Assembly: GCF_029227915.1 (NCBI RefSeq)
Contig: NC_079876.1
Span: 36,563,828-36,627,827, forward strand
From: Hydractinia symbiolongicarpus
Lineage: Eukaryota; Cnidaria; Hydrozoa; Anthoathecata; Hydractiniidae
Direction: 5' to 3'
DNA length: 64,000 bases
Positions within the stretch are counted from its first letter, which is position 1. Each line of letters begins with the position of its first letter. Positions 60,901-64,000 of this stretch are shown here, in pieces. The notes beneath the pieces are model-generated. The model was not told the origin of the DNA. It saw only the letters and a list, made by a program, of their open reading frames with translations, and searched no databases. The position numbers and the translations under genes are program-made.

Positions 60901-63900
60901 CCAACATGTATTTAGCGATAATTTTCCGATATTACTAGGTTGCATTGCTTTTAACAGTGAAACGATTGACCGTGGGACCTAATTGAACTGATTTTGGACT
61001 TTGACCTTATAAATGTGGCAAACGAGACAATTGAACTCCAAGAATTAACATCCTTGTTACTTTGGCATGAATGCTGGAACTCCGCAATTACACAGGACGC
61101 TGGTTAGCCCTTTATTTACAAATGTAGATCAATTAGTCATTCTTACTGTGAGACTACTCCTATCCGTCAGCGCGCCCTGAAGAAATAGAGACAGTTTCGA
61201 AAACTATATTTCATTGACTTTCTAACGGTATCAGTCCGTTTGAAATACAACGGTTGAGTCACATATTCGTACCAACATGTATTTAGTGATATTTTTCCGA
61301 TATTACTATGTTGCATAGCTTTTAACAGTGAAACCATTGACCGTGGAACCTAATTGAACTGATTTTGGATTTTGACCTTATAAATGTGGTAAATGAGACA
61401 ATTGAACTCCAAGAATTAACATTCTTGTTATTTTGGCATGAAAACTGGAACTCTGCAGTTACACAGGACGCCGGTTAGCCCTTTATTTGCAAATGTAGAT
61501 CAATTAGTCATTCTTACTGTGAGACTACTCCTATCCGTCAGCGCGCCCTGAAGAAATAGAGACAGTTTCGAAAACAACATATCGGTGACTTTCTAACGGT
61601 ATCAGTCCGTTTGAATTACAACAGTTGAGTCACATATTCGTACCAACAAGTACTTAGCGATATTTTTCCGTTACTACTAGGTTGCATTCCTTTTAACAGT
61701 GAAAAGATTGAACGTGGGACCTAATTGAACTGATGTTGGACTTTGACCTTATAAATGTGGTAAATGAGACAATTAAACTCCAAAAGTTAACATTCTTGTT
61801 ACCTTGGCATGATTGCCAGAACTCAGTAATTACATTGTGCGCTGTGTTAGCTCTTTATTTACAAATTTAGATCAAAGAGTGGTTTTTACTCTGTTTCTTA
61901 TCCTAGCCGTTAGTGCGCGGAAGAAATAGAGACAGTTTCGAAAACTACATTACATTGACTTTCGAATGGAATTCATCCGTTTGATTTACAACGATTGCGT
62001 CACATATTCGTACCAACAAATACTTAGCGATGTTTTTCCGTTATCACTAGGTTGCATTACTTTTAACAGTGAAAAGATTGAACGTGGGAACTAATTGAAC
62101 TGATGTTGGACTTTGACCTTATAAATGTGGTAAATGAGAGAATTGAACTCCAAGAATTAACATTCTTGTTTCTTTTGCATGAATGCTGGAACTCTGCAGT
62201 TACACAGGACGCCGGTTAGCCCGTTATTTGCCAATGTAGATCAACTAGTCATTCTTACTGTGAGACTACTCCTATCCGTCAGCGCGCCCTGAAGAAATAG
62301 AGACAGTTTCGAAAACAACATATCGGTGACTTTCTAACGGTATCAGTCCGTTTGAATTACAACAGTTGAGTCACATATTCGTACCAACAAGTACTTAGCG
62401 ATATTTTTCCGTTACTACTAGGATGCATTCCTTTTAACAGTGAAAAGATGGAACGTGGGACCTAATTGAACTGATGTTGGACTTTGACCTTATAAATGTG
62501 GTAAATGACACAATTAAACTCAAAAAGTTAACATTCTTGTTTCTTTTGAGTGAATGCTGGAACTCTGCAGTTACACTGGACGCTGTGTTAGCCCTTTATT
62601 TACAAATGTAGATGAATTAGTCATTCTTACTGTGAGACTACTCCTATCCGTCAGCGTGCCCGGAAGAAATAGAGACAGTTTCAAACTCAACATTTCATTG
62701 ATTTTCTAACGGTATCAGTCCGTTTGAGTTACAACGGTTGCGTCACATACTCGTACCAACATGTATTTAGCGATAATTTTCCGATATTACTAGGTTGCAT
62801 TGCTTTTAACAGTGAAACGATTGACCGTGGGACCTAATTGAACTGATTTTGGACTTTGACCTTATAAATGTGGCAAACGAGACAATTGAACTCCAAGAAT
62901 TAACATTCTTGTTACTTTGGCATGAATGCTGGAACTCCGCAGTTACACAGGACGCTGGTTAGCCCTTTATTTACAAATGTAGATCAATTAGTCATTCTTA
63001 CTGTGAGACTACTCCTATCCGTCACTGCGCCCTGAAGAAATAGAGACAGTTTCGAAAACTATATTTCATTGACTTTCTAACGGTATCAGTCCGTTTGAAT
63101 TACAACGGTTGAGTCACATATTCGTACCAACATGTATTTAGTGATATTTTTCCGATATTACTAGGTTGCATAGCTTTTAACAGTGTAACGATTGACCGTG
63201 GAACCTAATTGAACTGATTTTGGACTTTGACCTTATAAATGTGGTAAATGAGACAATTGAACTCCAAGAATTAACATTCTTGTTATTTTGGCATGAAAAC
63301 TGGACCTCTGCAGTTACACTGGACGCAGTGTTAGCATTTTATTTACAAATGTAGATGAATTAGTCATTTTTACTGTGAGACTACTCCTATCCGTCAGCGT
63401 GCCCGGAAGAAATAGACACAGTTTCAAACTCAACATTTCATTGATTTTCTAACGGTATCAGTACGTATGAGTTACAACGGTTGCGTCACATACTCGTACC
63501 AACATGTATTTAGCGATAATTTCCCGATATTACTAGGTTGTATTCCTTTTAACAGTGAGAAGATTAAACGTGGGACCTAATTGAACTGATGTTGGACTTT
63601 GACCTTATAAATGTGGTAAATGAGAGAATTGAACTCCAAGAATTAACATTCTTGTTTCTTTGGCATGATTCCCAGAACTCAGTAATTACATTGTGCGCTG
63701 TGTTAGCTCTTTATTTGCAAATTTAGATCAAGGAGTGGTTTTTACTCTGCGACTTATCGTAACCGTTAGCGCGCGGAAGAAATAGAGACAGTTTCAAAAA
63801 CTACACTTCATTGACATTCTAACGGTATCAGTCCGTTTGAGTTAGAACGGTTGCGTCACATATTCGTACCAACATGTATTTACTGATATTTTTCCGATAT

Positions 63901-64000
63901 TACTAGGTTGCATAGCTTTTAACAGTGAAACGATTGACCGTGGAACCTAATTGAACTGATTTTGGACTTTGACCTTATAAATGTGGTAATAGAGACAATT

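Larger units (their letters stand above)
34143..64000 (+). repeat. Satellite array, about 371-bp monomer, about 80 copies, open at window end
   Basis: Landmarks recur every 369-372 bp, for example CTAGGTTGCATTCCTTTTAA, GGACTTTGACCTTATAAATG, ACTGTGAGACTACTCCTATC and AACGGTATCAGTCCGTTTGA. All monomers are head to tail. At least seven classes can be told apart by the segment around AGAGACAGTTTC. In my labels, A has ACTACATTACATTG, B GAACGAGAGACAG, C CAACATATCGGTG, D GAAATATAGACAG, E CTACACTTCATTG, F AAACTTAACATTTC and G AGAGAAAGTTTC. Most adjacent copies belong to different classes, while copies further away are near identical. That is the mark of higher-order repeats. No open frame is conserved across classes. 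The array could be centromeric or pericentric; the sequence alone does not decide. Confidence 0.95.

Noticed and set aside
34143-64000. CRISPR-like array
   Set aside because: The repeats are about 371 bp with no short repeat/spacer alternation, and the genome is eukaryotic.
34143-64000. CENP-B box in the satellite monomer
   Set aside because: I looked for the TTCG....A..CGGG pattern and found no match in the monomer, so the array gets no centromere support from it.
34143-64000. Hammerhead ribozyme in the satellite (CTGATG word)
   Set aside because: The conserved core needs CTGATGA with a GAAA partner. The monomers have CTGATGT and no matching stems.

Overview
This window looks like eukaryotic nuclear DNA from an AT-rich invertebrate animal genome. 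The evidence is introns with GT..AG borders, a four-membrane-span gene split over four short exons, an internal pol III-type promoter in a tRNA-like gene, non-LTR and Penelope-like retroelement remains, a Helitron-type helicase relic, and a satellite array of at least 29.8 kb. A cnidarian, perhaps a hydrozoan, is my best guess from element types and base composition. That is inference, because nothing here fixes the species. There are no operons or bacterial genes.

Layout. 1-4.7 kb: AT-rich DNA with an old, degenerate short tandem repeat. 4.77-7.28 kb (minus): a broken Helitron gene that keeps the zinc-finger N-terminal part and a complete set of Pif1 helicase motifs but has lost the HUH/Rep nuclease. 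8.0-9.2 kb: a 34-bp palindrome and an inverted copy of a repeat family. 9.55-10.88 kb (minus): the one apparently intact protein gene, 245 codons in four exons, a CD20/MS4A-like tetraspan protein. 11.3-16.6 kb: a nest of repeats, including two almost identical 455-bp blocks inside older duplicated sequence. 16.6-18.04 kb (plus): a small spliced gene model with a SANT-like tail. 19.3-19.86 kb: a Penelope-like relic. 20.15-20.31 kb: a HECT-like exon relic. 20.7-24.97 kb: a dead non-LTR retrotransposon (ORF1, endonuclease, reverse transcriptase, TATC tail) with an insertion. 25.2-25.9 kb: broken unknown coding sequence. 27.3 kb: a perfect 16-bp hairpin. 28.2-29.3 kb: a diverged duplicated repeat. 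30.5-31.05 kb: a short relative of the 11-14 kb repeat and a minisatellite. 31.5-32.0 kb: a 488-bp hAT-like MITE with 8-bp target duplications. 32.09 kb: a tRNA-like gene whose anticodon loop is replaced by a GCAA tetraloop. 33.48 kb: an isolated terminal exon. 34.14-64.0 kb: satellite DNA.

The satellite is the dominant feature: about 80 monomers of about 371 bp, organised in higher-order repeats. A 9-monomer unit of 3,343 bp occurs twice in tandem at about 44.1-50.8 kb, with shortened and rearranged forms to the left and 3- and 4-monomer units to the right. The array starts with diverged monomers and runs off the window end. Such arrays often sit at centromeres or in pericentric heterochromatin, but nothing in the sequence alone proves that here. 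The genes do not form a pathway. The region reads as a transposon-rich flank next to a large satellite block.
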